64,000 bases of DNA, from contig CM057147.1 of NCBI GenBank assembly GCA_029964075.1, positions 25,751,513 to 25,815,512 of the forward strand, read 5' to 3'. How positions within the stretch are numbered: position 1 is the stretch's first letter; the number at the start of each line of letters is the position of its first letter. The stretch comes from Patiria pectinifera (Eukaryota > Echinodermata > Asteroidea > Valvatida > Asterinidae). The notes under the pieces are model-generated. The model did not search any database and was not told where the DNA came from. It worked only from the letters and a program-made list of their open reading frames with translations. This document shows positions 62,441-64,000 of the stretch, piece after piece. The position numbers were made by a program, and so were the translations under genes.

Positions 62441-62676
62441 ACTCCCATTCCATTTGGGTCCCTAATTCCAGAAATACAATCAATTTAAGTGATAGGGTGT
62501 GAATTTGTACTTGGGCCACTCTCATCTGGACATGCTGAATCTGGGTCAAGCATTGAATAGGCATTGAATGGGCATTGAAGTTGGTGACATCACAGGTAAG
62601 AGTGGCCCAAGTAAAATTTACACCCTTTCACTTAATTGATTGTATTTCTGGATCTAGGGACTCAAATGGAACGGGG
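62441..62676. mobile_element. foldback element with TA borders, 236 bp
   Basis: Long inverted arms of about 77 bp. Left: ctcccattccatttgggtcc, agaaatacaatcaattt, cttgggccactct. Right read inward: ccccgttccatttgagtcc, agaaatacaatcaatt, cttgggccactct. TA flanks both ends, which would fit a Tc1/mariner-type MITE. Confidence 0.65.
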
Positions 62677-64000
62677 TAAAAACTATTCTACCTGATTCTA
62701 AAAATGTTACTGGATTCAACACAGTTTTAAGCTGGGCAATATAAATAGTAGATGGTTTAAAGCAAATGGATTATGTGGATTACATATAAACCAGCTGAAT
62801 GATCTCCCTGGATTGAGAGGATTATAATGTCAGTCATGAAGCTAAACGGGTCAACAATTTTGTTCTCTGTTTCTGAATAAAGCAGGCCTAGATGCAAGGG
62901 ATGAAGAGATTTCAATGCTCAAAGCAGATTGCAAAAGAAACAAAGGTTGTCAGTGATCTAAAAGACTAAAATGGGACAATATTGATAACTTTTTCTTGGA
63001 AATTTCATCCACTTTATATTAAGGGATGAGTCACTATGAATTGGGTGCTGTTCTTACAGTACACTTTTTGTTTTACATAGGCAAAAAATGAGTTTGTGAT
63101 TCATAAGAGCTACATGTACTGAAGGCTTTTTCTGAAGGTAAGTTACATTTTTAAGTTACATTGTTGACACTAAAAAATGCCTTGCGAGCAAGTTCACCAA
63201 ATAGTTTGCCTCTGTTTTAGAGGGTATTTTTATTTTAATATGTTTCAATTCAATTCAATTGCAATAAAATTAGTTCCATCAAAAGCAAAGTAAAAGCATC
63301 ATGAGAACAATAAGTAGTTATATTAAGATGGAGGCATGATTTGAAAATGTTGAAGCTAAGGGCGTGGCTATACTTAAATGCAAAACGGATATCAACGAAT
63401 TTAATGGAAAAAAAACAGACAAACTAATAGACAAGTACAAATGAAACACAACATTAAAAGGACGGACTGACGAACAAACAGACAACAGGAGTCAACGATT
63501 TACATAGTATTGAGACAAAATAAATACTAGGAGGAAACGGAAAGCAAAACAGCTGGTCAGGACGGAGAAAGAGAGTTCAAGACAGGTTGACTCATGCCTA
63601 TCCTAGAGATACAAAACCCTTTGCCCTCTAACTCCGCCATAATGCATAAGGTCTACGCATGGGACTGCAAGTCATAGTGCAATGTTTGTTTAATGCAATG
63701 GAAGTACAGAGTAAGTAAGTAAGAGTTTCCCCGAAGGTATGTTTTATATATCATTGTTATTGATCAAGCAATGGAACAGTCATGTCAGCAGCTTTAAAGT
63801 TTGAATAGTTTTAACAATTAACTAAATGTAAAAATATTGCATATGATTTCATAGCAACCACTGAATCCCCAGATTGCAAATGTTTACCTTAGTCTTTTAA
63901 GTGCTTCATATCTATCCAACAAAAATGATGAGTCATTGACTGTATACAATCTGAACTATTAATCTGAAGGATTAAAGCTATAGTCCATCATTTGCAGCTA
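62677..64000. other. intronic or intergenic DNA to the window edge
   Basis: AT-rich, without a recognisable exon. Because the first visible GH63 exon begins in the middle of the domain, this stretch must be intron of that gene. Confidence 0.5.

Overview
The window is animal nuclear DNA. Coding sequence is split into short exons with GT-AG introns, it is AT-rich between genes, and it is dense in miniature transposons, tRNA-derived SINEs and C/G homopolymer-rich repeats. The receptor, nucleoredoxin and LRAT families, an animal copy of a bacterial-type GH63 glycosidase, and the repeat style fit a marine invertebrate deuterostome, most likely an echinoderm. That assignment is inference; no sequence search was possible.

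Four protein genes could be rebuilt by joining exons whose splice phases agree. (1) A nicotinic acetylcholine receptor alpha-type subunit, minus strand, 6917 to 1950, five exons, 546 residues, complete. (2) A small LRAT/NlpC-P60-like acyltransferase or phospholipase gene, minus strand, 13365 to 12191, two exons, with an in-frame TAG just before the catalytic domain. (3) A nucleoredoxin gene, plus strand, 19321 to 36775, eight exons, 419 residues, with two redox-active thioredoxin modules and one inactive C-terminal module. (4) The C-terminal 528 residues of a bacterial-type (MGH1-like) GH63 glycosidase, minus strand, 61985 to 44909, ten exons; its 5' exons lie beyond the right edge. Genes 3 and 4 converge and are separated by about 8 kb. 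Nothing suggests the four genes act in one pathway.

The rest is introns and intergenic DNA filled with mobile elements. Many can be delimited to the base by terminal inverted repeats and target duplications: hAT-like elements with 8-bp duplications (815, 9021, 17313, 23259), PIF/Harbinger-like elements flanked by TTA or TAA (39791, 40850, 52466), a TTAA-flanked element (20383), CACT-ended elements (11782, 14655), foldback elements, about eight SINE copies and a LINE 3' remnant.

The most complex locus is the 7-kb intron of the GH63 gene (52368-59420). There, a 344-bp palindromic repeat has been split by a 275-bp element and a 5-kb relative with an RS-rich reading frame. Other points worth a second look are the TAG in the LRAT gene, decayed copies of a nucleoredoxin exon end inside its own intron, and unusual pore and binding-site residues in the receptor.
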